Source: Fragilariopsis cylindrus CCMP1102 (lineage: Eukaryota > Bacillariophyta > Bacillariophyceae > Bacillariales > Bacillariaceae). Taken from it: 64,000 bases of DNA. Position numbers and translations under genes: made by a program. The stretch covers positions 434,001 through 498,000 of the forward strand of contig FMBT01000302.1 in NCBI GenBank assembly GCA_900095095.1, in the 5' to 3' direction. The notes under the pieces were generated by a model. The model ran no database searches and was not told the DNA's origin. It was given only the letters and a program-made list of their open reading frames with translations. Below are positions 44,913-56,734 of the stretch, in pieces (position 1 is the stretch's first letter; each line of letters opens with the position of its first letter).

Positions 44913-45405
44913 ATGGTAGGAGGCAAACACAATACTATGTGGATGTTTGCACACCTAACCCATCTGATTTGGCTTCTGCAACCCTTTCAAATAAGATATT
45001 TTGTGGTTCATTTTGTTCTTAAATCATGTTATTTTTGTGCCTACCTACCACACCAGCGGAATGTACTATCATTCCTCAACCAAAAAAAGAAAAAGTGGTA
45101 GGAGGCAACTACAATGTTCTAGTACACTATATGGATGCTAGTGCACCCAACTTAGAAGATGATGTCCTCTGCAACCCTTTCAAATAAGATATATTGTTGT
45201 ACCTTCCACAACAAAAATCATTTTGTTTGTGTACCTTCCACAACAGCGGATTGTAATTTATTCAACAAGCACATGAACAAAAAAGTGGTAGGAGGCAACT
45301 ACAATATTCTAGTACACTATGTCGATGCTAGTGCACCCAACTTAGTAGATGATGTCCTCTGCAACCCTTTCAAATAAGATATATTGTTGTGTGTACACAT
45401 ACATT
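44913..45405 (-). repeat. 190-bp satellite, about 2.5 units, reverse orientation
   Basis: GGTAGGAGGCAA(A/C) recurs at about 44917, 45098 and 45288, and AACCCTTTCAAATAAGATAT at about 44980, 45173 and 45363. These spacings equal the period seen in copy A. Confidence 0.8.
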
Positions 45406-45413
45406 TAAAATCC

Positions 45414-45518
45414 CTAAAATGTGTGCTGTGTGTGAGTTTACATTGTGAGATATCAGTAGGCTTAGGAGACTAAGGAATGTAAGACTTCTCCATCCAATAG
45501 GTCAATTGTAAACTTTAT
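45414..45518 (-). repeat. Truncated terminal repeat of copy B (plus-strand right end)
   Basis: Inverted copy of the inner half of the left terminal repeat; similarity stops after CAATTGTAAACTTTA. Confidence 0.65.
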
Positions 45519-45828
45519 AGCTCATTTTTCTAAATTGGATAGAAGGACATCACATGATGGGTTGTTTAGAAAATCTATTTTCTGCAGGTAGTGTAATTCG
45601 TACTAACTTAGCTTCATATATTCAACACGACTAAAAATGATAGTCTAAGAAAACACCGCGGATTGTAATTTACGTGGGATGTGAGAGATGAGAGAGGAAG
45701 AAGACTTCGCTCGTGTCACGCCATGTCGGTCACAATAAAAATAGTACGACGGCACATAGACATTAAAAAGTAACAGAGAACAACAACAACAACACAACAC
45801 AACACCAGCAAACAAAACTAATCAAACA
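45519..45828. other. Intergenic region
   Basis: No gene. CAACAACAACACAACAC runs lie just before the start codon at 45829, as often seen in the 5' leaders in this window. Confidence 0.4.
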
Positions 45829-46455
45829 ATGACCAGCCCAATAGCAGCAACACCAATAACGACGAGAGATGTGGATGAACTAGAAGGAACTCTTCTCCCA
45901 GTGGCTACGCAAGTAGTCGAATGCAATAGCAACACAAATAAGTCATCGATGATGGCAGAAGCTTCAATCCCTGTAACTGAATTCTTTGATTATGATATCG
46001 CTATTGCAGAAGAGGAACAACAACAACAACAACAAGAAATTGAAGCAATTCCAATTCCAGATAATGGTGGAAACAAATATAATTATGCGGGTGTGTCAGA
46101 TGATTCACGTACTGCCATCAGTAGTGCGGAACGTACAGGTATACAACGATCGGAAGAAGAATTAGAATCAATCCGACGAAATAAACAACGTATATTTCCA
46201 CATAATTATCATGAACATAATACAATGAAAGCAGCAAATGAATATGCCTTACATCGTGATAGAGAAGGATTAGAAGTAAAAGATGATCATCTTGATAGTG
46301 GTGCATTCACATTACCAAAGAAAGAAGAAGAAGAAAAGCAAAAACAAAAAGATCAAAAACCTAAAGCTAGTGGCTATCAAGTAAGAGACTACGACGTAGG
46401 TTCGTACAATACTAAGAGCTACGACGTGAATGAATACAAGAGCGTGTATGATTAA
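45829..46455 (+). CDS. Small acidic protein with Tyr-rich tail
   Basis: Intact 208-codon frame. Gln/Glu stretch at residues ~65-72, a helical middle (RTGIQRSEEELESIRRNKQR) and a C-terminal set of short Tyr repeats (YQVRDYD, SYNTKSYD, NEYKSVYD) that look like one degenerate 8-9-residue unit. No membrane segment or signal peptide. I recall similar small proteins with KSVYD tails in diatoms, but no function. The Met at 45829 follows a CA-rich leader. Confidence 0.65.
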   Translation: MTSPIAATPITTRDVDELEGTLLPVATQVVECNSNTNKSSMMAEASIPVTEFFDYDIAIAEEEQQQQQQEIEAIPIPDNGGNKYNYAGVSDDSRTAISSAERTGIQRSEEELESIRRNKQRIFPHNYHEHNTMKAANEYALHRDREGLEVKDDHLDSGAFTLPKKEEEEKQKQKDQKPKASGYQVRDYDVGSYNTKSYDVNEYKSVYD

Positions 46456-46761
46456 TAAAATTAAAACAAAATAAATCATCTGGAAAATTCGAGCGATTTC
46501 ATAGAAATAATGAACATCTATGTATGTACTGTATTTATGTATGTTTGATAAAGAAGGAAGGTAAAAGTATCGAGTATTACTTCCTTTCAATAATTAAATA
46601 ATACACTTTTACAATGGGGTGGTCGACGTTGCGGATCCCCCTTTCATCCCACTGCAGTATTATTAATTAGTACGCACAAATCTGTAATTTTAGATCAAGA
46701 ATATAAATGTATATATACTCTATTATTAATTTAGTCGACTTCAGTCTATTCTATATGCTAT

Positions 46762-47690
46762 TTATGATAATTTGATTGTTTGATAAATGTCCTTGGCTTT
46801 TTCCTCATCTCCGTTGGTTTCATTTAGCGCAGCTTGGAATTTTTGGACTTCGACCATGCTTCGTAATTGATACCGCTTCTTCGGTGTATACCAATAATGA
46901 TCTTCCATCTTCTTGGTGGTACTATTTTTGTAATTGCGTGGAACAGTTTCTTTTTTCCAACCAAAAAGAGAGGGATCGCAGTAAATATTCTGTTGAAATA
47001 AGTCGAGAGCATGTATTATTTCATCCGTCTCTAAATCTTCTTCATCTCCGTCGTCGTACTTAATGCGGTACAGGTTACCGTCCGATAGAGACCTTTCCAC
47101 AGTCCCAAAGAATATTTTAGAAGCAACCGCGGCTGCCTCCTGCTCGTCTTCTTCATGATTATTCCTCTTATGCCGTTTCGAAGAGGACTGAGGTGGAATA
47201 GAAAATTCCTTTGCAACACGTTTAAACAAATACTTATCTGCAACTACAAGAGGGGGATTATTGCCTTCCATTATTACCTTTGTCTTTATCGACTTCTTCT
47301 TGTCAACATCAACATCAACAACTGCCTTCATATTTGTACCTTCATTTAATTGAGCAAGTTTATTCGCTCCAACCAAAGCAGCTTTTAGTCTCACTTTTCG
47401 TTTCCATACACTAACAGAAGATATCTCCCCATTATTTCGAAGAAAAGACATGCCCCTCTTTCTTCTCCATCAGGAAAGTTCTTTGCAAATCTGTTGTACG
47501 AGCGAGTAATAACTGCGCGGCCGTCGTGATCTGAATCGAAGCGAGATATTCCCTAATACCTGTTGACAAGGCTACGTCCAATGGATCATCTAATATATCT
47601 GTTTCTATATGGCTTTCTTCCTCCTCCTCTTCTTTTTCTTTGTCCTTCGGCCCATCCAAAGTTTTTTTTGCTTCTATGAACGGGTTTACT
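46762..47690 (-). CDS. Tudor-like chromatin-reader protein (one frame break)
   Basis: The first piece (47432-47659) has an acidic N-terminus and LSTGIREYLASIQITTAAQL then LLARTTDLQRTFL. The second (46762-47451) begins MSFLRNNGEISSVSVWKRKV, has FFGTVERSLSDGNLYRIKYD then DGDEEDLETDEI (Tudor/PTM-like beta-barrel motif) and ends with WYTPKKRYQLRSMVEVQKF, a motif seen next to DNA-binding modules in diatoms. The frames meet at a G4 run near 47453; removing one G joins KKEG to MSFLRNNG. Tudor-type folds bind methylated residues or DNA. The frame is open upstream to about 47690, and it may be a separate gene or the C-terminal part of the JmjC gene immediately upstream. Confidence 0.6.
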
Positions 47691-48254
47691 AATCGCTATT
47701 GGTATATTTGAAAGTAGCGGAAGATTTGAAACATGTTTTATGAGTAATGGGTGTGGTATGTGGAACGATGCAGTCGTCACTCCGTTGCTCTTTCGTTACC
47801 CTGTCATATTCTTTTCGTAAGGAAGATATAAAATCCTCCACGGAGTCACATCCATTTCTTCCGCCACGTAAAGCGCCGCAATCTCGAAATAAGAATGAGA
47901 TGTAATCGAATCGAATGTTCTTGGAATTCCACCTGTTGCGAACCTTCTCGATTTTCTTCCTTTCTTTCCTGGACAGAAATCCACCAGTATTCCAAGGCGT
48001 TTATTAGCATCGACAGTCCTTTTAGTTCGCGTTGGGATATATTCGTTTTGATATTTCCTTCGTTGCTCTTGGTGTTGTGTTGTTGCTGTTGCTGCTACTC
48101 TGTTCAGGCAATGAATTTGTGTGAAGATCGAGAAGTTTGTCGGGTTCCTCAATTATTGGTTGCGTTAGTTGCTGTTCATCCGATTCTTCTACGGTTGTTT
48201 CAGTGGGACTTGTAGCTTTAGTGAGGCTAATGGCGCTTGAAACAGTATTTTCAT

Positions 48255-50326
48255 TCACATATTCTCCTTTAGTTGATCTCGATGATCTTCGTGGCAAGGA
48301 ACCTCTTGGTATTTTCTATCGTCGAATTCGTTTTTCTTCTCTTCTTTGGTAAAAGACCCTCTCTGATCATCGTTATTGGTACTTTTTTGTCTCTTCTGCT
48401 GCATGGATCGTAATCTTCGTAGGTACATCCCTCCTGCATACATTTGTAAGGCCCCAAAATGTGGGAACCGATATATATCAAGAACGCTCGTTCTCGTCTC
48501 GAGTGTATTAATAGATAATTGCATCTGCATGTCAAGGCCGTGTATAAAATTACCACCAAATACCAAAGAATCGACGGGGGTGTAAACTGCATGGATCCAT
48601 CCTGATGGTATAAATAAAGTTTCTCCGGCGTTTAGGGTAAATTTCAAGGCGTTGTTTGTAGACAATGTTTTGTTAGAGATGATCGAAAAAATTTCTTTTC
48701 ATCCTGTAGGTCTTCACCGGTGCTGTTACTATTACCACTAGTGGCGTCCATTGTTGCTATCATCGGCGTAGATGAAAATGAAGATGCTGATGCTGACGTT
48801 GATATACCAGATGAAAATGATGAACTGCTACTATAACAACCGCTACTACTACTATAGGAATGAACATCTGGACAGGATCGTTCTTTCATTAAATCTGGAA
48901 GGAATATTTCAGCTTGATCAGACCGACAAAGCCATTCCTCATATACATTTAAATTTTCACGTGTCGGTGGAGAAACAACGAATACCTTTTGACCCCGTAC
49001 GACATGGTACCAAACAGATGATCCACCAAAATCGATATGAAAATCTGTATAACTCCCAGCTGCAGACGTTAAACAATAATACTGAACTACAGGATATTCC
49101 TTTGCTTTACTCCCTTTCCCTCCTTTCCTTCCATTTCTATTGTCATTATTGCTGCTATTTTCCTTTTTCTTAACCTTCCCACCTTCTTCAATAATATCTT
49201 TGTTACCATCAATAGAACCGCCCTGCTTCTTACTAATATTACTATTATTAGTATCATTAATATGTTGAGGTTTCTTTTCATCTGGCCATGCAATATCGAT
49301 CCAATCAATTTCACGCACAAATGTTGGTGATCGGACCATTTTATGTAATGGTGTGCCACTAAATTCATATGATATTTGATTTAATATTGTTTTTGGTGGA
49401 TGTAATGCCTTCTCTAGAATTTGTTCTGATCGTATTGCAGCCTTCCGACGAACACGCCCTCCTGCTGTTTTGGTAGTAGTAGTAGGAAAAGTTATTCCTG
49501 CCTGTACTACTTCTTCTTGTGCTGCTGATGTGGTGTTGCTACTACTCTCATTATTGTCAGTTGTCGTCGTCATTATAGATTGTAGTTGTTGTTGTTGTTG
49601 TTTCAATCGTGTCTCGTCTTCAAAGTATTCAACTAAATCACCAAATGTCCATTCATCTGCTGTATTTGATTGATCAACAACATCAATCATCTGAACAGGA
49701 GAATTGTATCCCACAACATCTGCTACATCACGAACCGAAAAAGGGTGTGACTTGTTCTGCTGTTGTAGTTGTTATTTTTGATATTTCATCATCACCGTTA
49801 TCATGATCATCGTCGTGGTGCAATTATTCGTCGTTGTCGTTGATATTATTTTCTTCTTCCTCTTTTTTATTGCAGTCCCTGCTTTGTTTCTTTTGATGCT
49901 ATTTTTTCCTTTTGGTATTTTCATTCCAATTGATTCAGGTGTATCTCGTATCAGTATAGGACGATGCAATGATAGATTATTCTGATTCTGATTCTGATGA
50001 GTACGTGTATCTCTATCATTATTATGTTGTTTGAAATAAGATTAGACGTTGCCATTCGTTCACGTCCTTGACCAGGTAGGACAAGTTGAAGTATCGAGTT
50101 TGATAATGGTGTTCCACATTTTTGTTGTTGTTGTTGCTGTTGTTGAGCAGGTGATGATGATCGATGATTCCGATGATTCCGCGTTTTGTTGTGTTGATGG
50201 GGTACTGTCTGGTAAGGCGAATACCTTTGGAATGTGATGATGTTGACCTCGAATAAATTTATTGTTGTTATTGTTGTTGGACGACGGCGATGCACTACTA
50301 CTACTACTACTACTTGCATTCGCCAT
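48255..50326 (-). CDS. KDM2/7-like JmjC histone demethylase (several frame breaks)
   Basis: The likely start is MANASSSS at 50326, then low complexity, RPILIRDTPESIGMKIPKG, PFSVRDVADVVGYNSPVQM, FSGTPLHKMVRSPTFVREI, and the catalytic jelly roll: YTDFHIDFGGSSVWYHVV (Fe-binding His and Asp), GQKVF (2-oxoglutarate Lys), then TLNAGETLFIPSGWIHAVYT (second Fe-binding His) and GNFIHGLDMQMQL. This order matches KDM2/PHF8 lysine demethylases, which remove methyl groups from histone H3 with Fe(II) and 2-oxoglutarate. At least four frame changes occur; the one near 48700 falls in a T6 run and one near 48315 in an A4 run. The chain may continue to about 47796 (SYFEIAALYVAEEM). Confidence 0.7.
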
Positions 50327-50329
50327 CAC

Positions 50330-51122
50330 GTTTTAGTATTCTCACGACAACACACTAGAAAAGAATTACTATACTGTAGATGTTCTTTCGTAATACATAT
50401 ACCACAAAAGTCAGGTCACTCGAATTGACGAGACTCACTGCTGTGTCTGTTTGGTGTTTGGTGTTTAGCTTTTTCTCTTTTTTGGTACAAGTACCTAGCT
50501 AGAGTGCATGCATATTGAATATGTATCAATACCCTTGAAGTATTGACTTCAGTTGCGGCAGTACGGTAGGACGTGAAGTGTGAAGTGTGAGAACAAATGC
50601 GCAACAATACACAGTCTAGTAAATTGTGAAATAGATACCGGTCAGCATAAAAAAGCGCGCACGAGGTCCTTAACCCAGGACTCAATCCTTTCGTGATTAA
50701 ATTCGTACTTAAAAATAAAGATCCAAGGGCATATATTTTGAAGAATCAACAACAAAAAAAGAGATGCCGTCTTCTTTTGATTCTGCGGCTTGCGACCACA
50801 TGCCAAGCAAGAAAACCTTCCTTGCTCCTTTTTCGATTTGAATAACAACGCTTGTTTCACGTACTTACCATGTACACCACGACGATTAAAACAAGATACA
50901 AGTGGCATAAAAGAGTTCTGATGAGTGGGTCTGATACGGTATCTGCTATTAATAATATCGTGCTAAATATTATTATATTCATTGTTTACGAGATGATTGG
51001 TGATGGTTTGTTGTCATTAAAATTAAAATAAACAACACACATTAAAAGGGAGGTCTCAATTTAATCACAAGAATGGGCGAACTCAATCGAGTGTTTCCCT
51101 TTCTTGTAGTGTAAAAGCAGAA
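50330..51122. other. Divergent intergenic region
   Basis: Between the JmjC gene and the coiled-coil membrane protein. A minus-strand frame (50642-50908) has some protein-like character but no family match; not called. Confidence 0.4.
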
Positions 51123-53108
51123 ATGGATGGAGGAAACAACGCCAATAATAGTACCATCAACAACATCTGATGATGTTGTTAGATGACGATGGTCAATTAT
51201 CTACAGCTTCTACCTTGATCGGGAGTTGCGATGATACAACAATTCCATCACCATCAAACAGTAGCAGAGACGACAAGACAATAATAATAATAATAATAAT
51301 GAGGATGAGGATGATGATGTGCTGTTAAAACCAGTTGTGTTATGGAAGAGTGATGAAAAAGAACGCGACGAACACGTCAAAGTCACCCGTAGTAATAATG
51401 CTATTCCTAATACTACTACTGACAGTACCCGCACATCCTTATCTAAATTGGAACGTCTTCGTGCAAAAACTAAACAATTAAGGATGCAAGGGAGGCAAAA
51501 GATTGCAGATAGTCGAGAATCTATCCGTTTAAATCGAACGGTAGTTATAATACCGGATGTTGACTTTGTTGATGAAAATCCTAGCACTACTACTCGTACC
51601 TGTACTTGTGCTTGTACTCCTACTACTACTGACAGTACCCCTCCTCCTTCTCTTTCTGCAGCAGCTGTTGCTGTATCACCTTCTCCATTATCCACTAGTG
51701 GTAGTGTTGATATTGATATGATATTGATATTGATATTGATACTGTTATTGACAACAATAATAGTGACCTCATTGTTGTTTCACCACTCAAGACTACTTCT
51801 CCGCCGTCGTCGCCATGGATAGGAAAAGTATCTACGGATGAGAATTTTGATGAAATAGTAACGTTGTCAACGACAATGATGACGACATGTCTGTACATTG
51901 GGACGAATCAACGTTATCGATTTCACCTCCTTCCTCACCGCCGATATCACCACCTTCAATTATTTCACCGATATCGCCACCACAATTAGTTTCTTCCGCG
52001 GCACAGCTATTACCGCCTCCTGAAGTTGAACGTCATGATCATCATCGCAACATCATCACAAACGACGAAAACAAAAACAATCGCAACAAAAAAGACCTAC
52101 GTCGTCACCAGGATCATCAGTTTGTTTTTCTATGTACAATAAGAATCAGAAATGTCAAAAACTTCAGATAGAAAATGATTGCTTGAAACGTCAATTGGAT
52201 CTGTTAGAAAGCCGACATCGTGATTGGCAGATAAATCTTACAAAAAAAATTCGTCGTAAGCAAAAAGAAAACAATAATGATTTCATTCTCATAGATGATG
52301 ACGAAGAAGAAGAAGACAATGATCTATTTTCAAGAAAAAGCATGTATTATCGAAGGAAGAAAAACAGAAATTGTCATCGTCGTAAACGTAAAATTGCTGT
52401 AATATTAGTACTTGCACCATTGTTGGTTTCATTGACTTTATGGTCCTATCGGACCATTCGAAACACAACAACAATACCATCATCATTATCATCATTATAT
52501 AATGTGCATAATATGCTCCATATCACCGAGAACACCACCACCGCAGCATCAGCAGCAAAAGCATCAGCAACCAACACAAAACTGTTACAAGAGAAGACGG
52601 TTTGATGATGGGCGGATCGTCCGTCCTATTTGGGAATGATAATAACAACAACATTGGATTAGCAGCTACATCGACTACAATTTCATCGCCTCTTCGTGAC
52701 TTGGCGTTGATGATGCGAGAGGGAGTACTTCGTCAATTTTTGTTCCGTGACAAGCCTAATAGTTATGTCATCAAGAACGAGAACATCAATGATGAAAACA
52801 TTGATCGCAAACAGTACGTCGTTACCGACGATGACGACAGTCATAATAGCAGCAACATCAGTAGTAGCAACGAAGTACTTGCCGTGGCGGATACAGCACG
52901 GCCATTATACAGTATGAAAGTAAACAATATCGCACTAGAGTAAACCAAGAGGACGAAAACAAGATGTAACAAACACGACGAAACAACCAACATGAACAAT
53001 ATCATATATGGAAACGACGAAGAAGAAGAAGACGCAGCAGCATTAGGTTTCAAACGTAATCAAGGTTTATCCGTTGGAAACGACGCATTCTATCAAATAT
53101 TAGAATGA
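51123..53108 (+). CDS. Low-complexity protein with coiled coil and one membrane helix (several frame breaks)
   Basis: Successive open pieces (start MEET-type at 51123, then 51171-, 51319-51822, 51887-52171, 52132-52605, 52602-52943 and a tail to TGA 53106-53108) share composition and order. The middle has KLERLRAKTKQLRMQGRQK and a Pro/Ser-rich segment. Residues near 52135-52250 form a coiled coil (KLQIENDCLKRQLDLLES), followed by an acidic patch, a Lys/Arg cluster and a membrane helix (IAVILVLAPLLVSLTLW). The tail ends GNDAFYQILE. A basic cytosolic side followed by one helix suggests a type II membrane protein. I do not recognise the family; at least five one-base shifts are needed to read it through. 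Confidence 0.45.
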
Positions 53109-53283
53109 GAATACGACGTACCAAAATAATAGGCAATAGTTTGAAACAAATCCTAACAAAGATAAGTATCACCAAGATCATATTCACTTGGTGTTTGGCT
53201 AAAAAAAGGAAGAAACGTGCTATCATGAAGCAGAATGCAGAATTTTAATGTAAATCATAAATTATAGATAAACTTACGTAGGA

Positions 53284-54999
53284 CTATAATATAAACCAAC
53301 CATATCTAAGCCATATTTTTAAAACCCTACAGTATTGTGCAACATGCAGAAGCGCTTCCACCCAAGTTCTTGTCGGGTGATTTTTAGTGTCATACCGTTT
53401 TGAAGATAAGACAATACCATATCCCAAGACATGCCGTTCCCTCAAATAACTCTCATACCAGGTCGCACAAATGCTGGCCGATGCTTGTGCACCTGGAAGG
53501 TCACCGTAGCCCTGTCTCCTGGTCGAATTTTCCAGCTTCTTGTGATAATTCTCCACCATGAATGGAGTCCCGAATGACGATGTCAATAACTTTTCCAGTT
53601 ACTTTGTTATGTAAAAGTTGAATCGTAGGTGCGAATCGGTTCTTTTGAATCGTTACTACCTGACCCTTAGTCAAGTAAATATCGGCAACGAATTCATTTG
53701 AAAATTGGAATGGTTCCTTCATTGCTACCATACCCTTCCTGCTAAGCAAAAGCCGACGTCCCTTGAGAGGCTTCGGAATGGCAAAACACACCGAATGGCC
53801 AGCCCATACCCTATCTACACACGACTGAGCTACATGAGTAGACTTGGGTATAGCCTTGAAGATTGTTCCATCCTTGAGAGGCCCATATATAGTGCCTCTC
53901 CCTTCTTCCATTCACCTCGAGATACAAATCCACTGATTACTGTTCCAACACCAGGAACTTGATGATATATATCTTCTATTAAGAATTCGAATGGCTTGTC
54001 ACGTTGCTTGATGGCGTGATGCCGCCGTTGTGGAAGATTCGCCAAAAGCTGCTGTAGGACATCCATCCCTTCTCCCGTTACACACGATATAGAAATTATA
54101 GGTACTAATACTGCAGCATTTGTTAGTTTGTTTTGAACAAGTTCAATATCTTTTTGAGTCTTAACAACAAAGGGACGCTTTAATCCTAGATCTGGACTCT
54201 TAGAATACGAGAAATTTCCTTCTTCGTTGATTGGAAGACGTGACTTGAACTCCGATCAGCTTTAGTCAAGAGAACAATAACGGGGATTCCCATACTACTA
54301 CAGAGTTTGAGATGATGTATCGTCATATGAGTTGGAGGTTGAGAGGCATTGACCAGGACTAGAGCGTAATCAGCCATACCTCTCGATATCCCTTCAATTG
54401 TAGTTTTCAAATATTTCTCGTGCTATATTAAAAATAAGAGAAGTTTTGAATAAATCAAGACCAATAAATTATGATAAGTAATGGTAGTTACAAGAGTCAA
54501 GATCATTCACGCAAATCACAATAACAATAAACTGAGTGCATTTCGAATTTCGAACTTACACCTGCCAAATCCATCAATGATATAAGTCGATTGGACTTCA
54601 AAACGACATCTTTGTAGTCACTACCTACAACAGTTTGATAATTATCGTCAATACCAAGCACATTAACACCTATGGTAGATGTCCTACCTGATTTTAACTC
54701 ATGTTCGTGCTTCATGATTGTTGATCGAGCCATTCCACGACCGTCGTCTAAGGATGATGATACAAGACTACCAATCAAAGTTGATTTTCCACTATCGACA
54801 TTCCCAACAACTGCAACACGAATGTGTTGACTGGACAATTTCTGCAGTATAATTTCCTGCTCAGACTGTTTATAAAGGATCAGAAGAAGGAGAGAAATGG
54901 AATTGTTATCTGTTGAAAATAGAACGAGTTCCATTTGTCATGCATTGTAAAAATCATTTAAACATTTTGTCTTATTTCACATACCTCCATTATCATGAT
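53284..54999 (-). CDS. GTPBP1/GTPBP2-like translational GTPase (frame broken)
   Basis: Exon at 54560 upward carries HIRVAVVGNVDSGKSTLIGS (G1), DDGRGMARS and ELKSGRTSTIGVNVLG (G2 region) and LISLMDLAG (G3). A 137-bp intron (54423-54559, GTAAGT...ATATAG) leads to HEKYLKTTIEGISRGMADYA and VIVLLTKADRS (G4, TKAD). Later pieces have PGVGTVISGFVSRGEWKKG (domain 2) and CFAIPKPLKGRRLLLSRKG. This is the GTPBP1/2 branch of the EF-Tu superfamily, linked to ribosome rescue and mRNA surveillance. A short first exon (MIME, 54988-54999) ending at a GTATGT donor is possible. Frame changes occur near 54200, 53900, 53520 and 53440, so a pseudogene or indel-ridden assembly cannot be separated. Confidence 0.65.
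54423..54559 (-). other. Intron of the GTPBP1-like gene
   Basis: Joins MDLAG to HEKYLKTTIEG with GTAAGT donor and TATAG acceptor, restoring the conserved DLAGHEKYLK sequence. Confidence 0.8.
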
Positions 55000-55592
55000 G
55001 ATACCGTTACTCGTTCTTTTCTCCTTTTCTGTACCCTTGTTATTCTACTTCTTCTTTACTGATGGCGTAATATCTCTCTTTGTTGTTTCTCTTATGTTCG
55101 TGTTGTAACTTTTCATCATTTGAATTCTTTCTTTTATGCTGGTGTTGGCCCGAGACAATGCAATGAATGTAATGACGATTATTCATTCATTCGACGAAGT
55201 TCTTTGTGACGGAATGGATCGTGAAAATGAAGCACGTCTCGGTTGATTGCTCCAAACGTGCGTCAGCTACAAGAGGGGGAGAGTTTTTTTTACACCCCGA
55301 AGATAAATGAGTCAGCCATGCTCCGAGGATGGCTGACTCATTTATCGCAAAAAAGAGCTGGCGAGCACTGCTCGATTGTTATACTTGAAGTATACGTGAC
55401 ACATCGCAATCACCGCTCGCGGAAAAATCAAAAGAACGAATACATACCGCGAGTCCGATAAGATACTTCTATGCATGCACCTCTTCTCGTCACCTTTTTT
55501 TTTATTTTTAATCTACTAACCACTAGCTTACTTTATTCAAATTTGTATAGAATAAGCAGTAACTTATTACTCCAACAACATACATATCTAAG
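55000..55592. other. Intergenic region with a perfect 18-bp hairpin
   Basis: No gene. The inverted repeat at 55302-55346 is listed separately. This stretch is bordered by divergent genes, so it may hold both promoters. Confidence 0.45.
55302..55346. repeat. Perfect 18-bp inverted repeat, 9-nt loop
   Basis: Arm GATAAATGAGTCAGCCAT (55302-55319), loop GCTCCGAGG, exact reverse-complement arm 55329-55346. Each arm contains TGAGTCA, the core bZIP (AP-1/GCN4-type) binding site, so the dyad presents two such sites. It could also fold as an RNA hairpin. Confidence 0.9.
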
Positions 55593-56734
55593 ATGAAGTT
55601 TGAAAATGTTTGCAGGTTCCTGCTGATGATAATGGTTGCCTTTTATTGCTTCGAATCAACAACAGGTAAGTTTAAGATACAGAAAGAAAAATAGAAAAAC
55701 AAACAATTCGGTTCATCTGAGCGATGAATGAGACCAATTGGATACGCTTTCTTTCCCATACCAACTAAAATCAATTGCTACATTTCTTTCTTGATTGATA
55801 TGTTCATCATATAGGCTCTAAAGTATCGGGAAAACATGACGAGTCGAAAGGAAAAGCGAAAAAAATTTCGATGAAGCGAGTCTCAAAGGCAGATGGCGTC
55901 TCCTCTAACTCAACCACAAAAGGAGGATTTCACGTCATAGAATATCATCATGCCATAGTCGAATCCATAGGAGTAATTATCCGGAAGATGGCGAATGGTA
56001 TTCGAACGGTGGTTAGGTTCACGAAACGGCAATATAAACGTACAATCGACACCATTCTTCTATGGACAATTAATGTATTACAGTCCATTCAAAATCGACT
56101 CAAACAATCTGTTTATGAGAATGAGCCCATCACAGAGGTTCCAACAATGTCTTCAATTTACGATTCTGTTTCTAGTGTAATGTCTAGTTCCCAAGATCCC
56201 ACAGTTGCTGCATCATCGGGTACAACTGCTGAAAAGAAGAAACAACCATCGAAGGCATCAACGACGCCTACAAATAATGATGCTCAAAAGAAGACCGCCA
56301 AGCCTGCTACTACTACTACTACCACTACCACGCCTAGTGCACTTCGCAGTGGTAAAAATCTTCCTAAAGCTACTTCTACAGCTTCACTTAAGAAGAAATC
56401 CACAATAGGTGTTGGCGGTAAAAAATCTGCGTTTGATTTTAGTACTACTCAACATGCTGCTATATTGGATGACGATGATAACATTACAGTACCTGCAACA
56501 TCATACCTTGGAAGTCTTTTCCCAACATTAGTAACGGGTCTAGTATTTGCAACCGCGGGTAGTATGGTAGGATTCTTATGGAATGGTGATTGGACCGAAG
56601 CTGCATCGGCCGTTGCTGGATACTTTTGGAGTGACGAAACATCGGATGATACGACGACAACAACAGGTGGAGAAACACAACAACAAGATGCGTTTGCTTC
56701 TACTGCTGCTCCCATCACACCCGAAAAGTATTAA
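55593..56734 (+). CDS. Secretory-leader protein with central membrane helix, two exons
   Basis: Exon 1 (55593-55665) encodes only a signal peptide (MKFENVCRFLLMIMVAFYCF then ESTTG). A 149-bp GT-AG intron (55666-55814) leads to exon 2 (55815-56734), total 330 residues. Exon 2 has a basic start (KGKAKKISMKRVSK), amphipathic helices (GVIIRKMANGIRTVVRF, TILLWTINVLQSIQNRL), a Thr/Lys-rich linker and one hydrophobic helix (LFPTLVTGLVFATAGSMVGF) followed by Trp-rich sequence. Unrecognised family; ER, secretory or plastid-envelope location follows from the leader. Without the intron, the open frame would start at the internal Met 55871 and lack the leader. Confidence 0.7.
55666..55814 (+). other. Intron of the secretory-leader protein
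   Basis: GTAAGT donor after TCAACAACAG and CATATAG acceptor before GCTCTAAAG; splits a Gly codon. Confidence 0.75.

Larger units (their letters stand above)
43515..45518 (-). mobile_element. Non-autonomous TIR element with internal 190-bp satellite, copy B
   Basis: Same family as 7283-9785 but in reverse orientation. Plus-strand left end 43515-43728 and right end 45414-45518 are inverted relative to each other: AATGTGTGCTGTGTGTGAG and CCAATAGGTCAATTGT on the right answer CTCACACACAGCACTC and ACAATTGACCTATTGG on the left. The outer ~100 bp of the right terminal repeat are missing. The core (43730-44910) matches copy A's core by eye at about 80% or more. The satellite is shorter, about 2.5 units. 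It has no transposase. A G15 tract lies at 43941-43955. Confidence 0.65.

Noticed and set aside
50642-50908. 88-codon minus-strand frame with a CLAC motif
   Set aside because: Basic at one end and hydrophobic at the other, no recognisable domain and no partner frame. It may be chance in AT-rich DNA.
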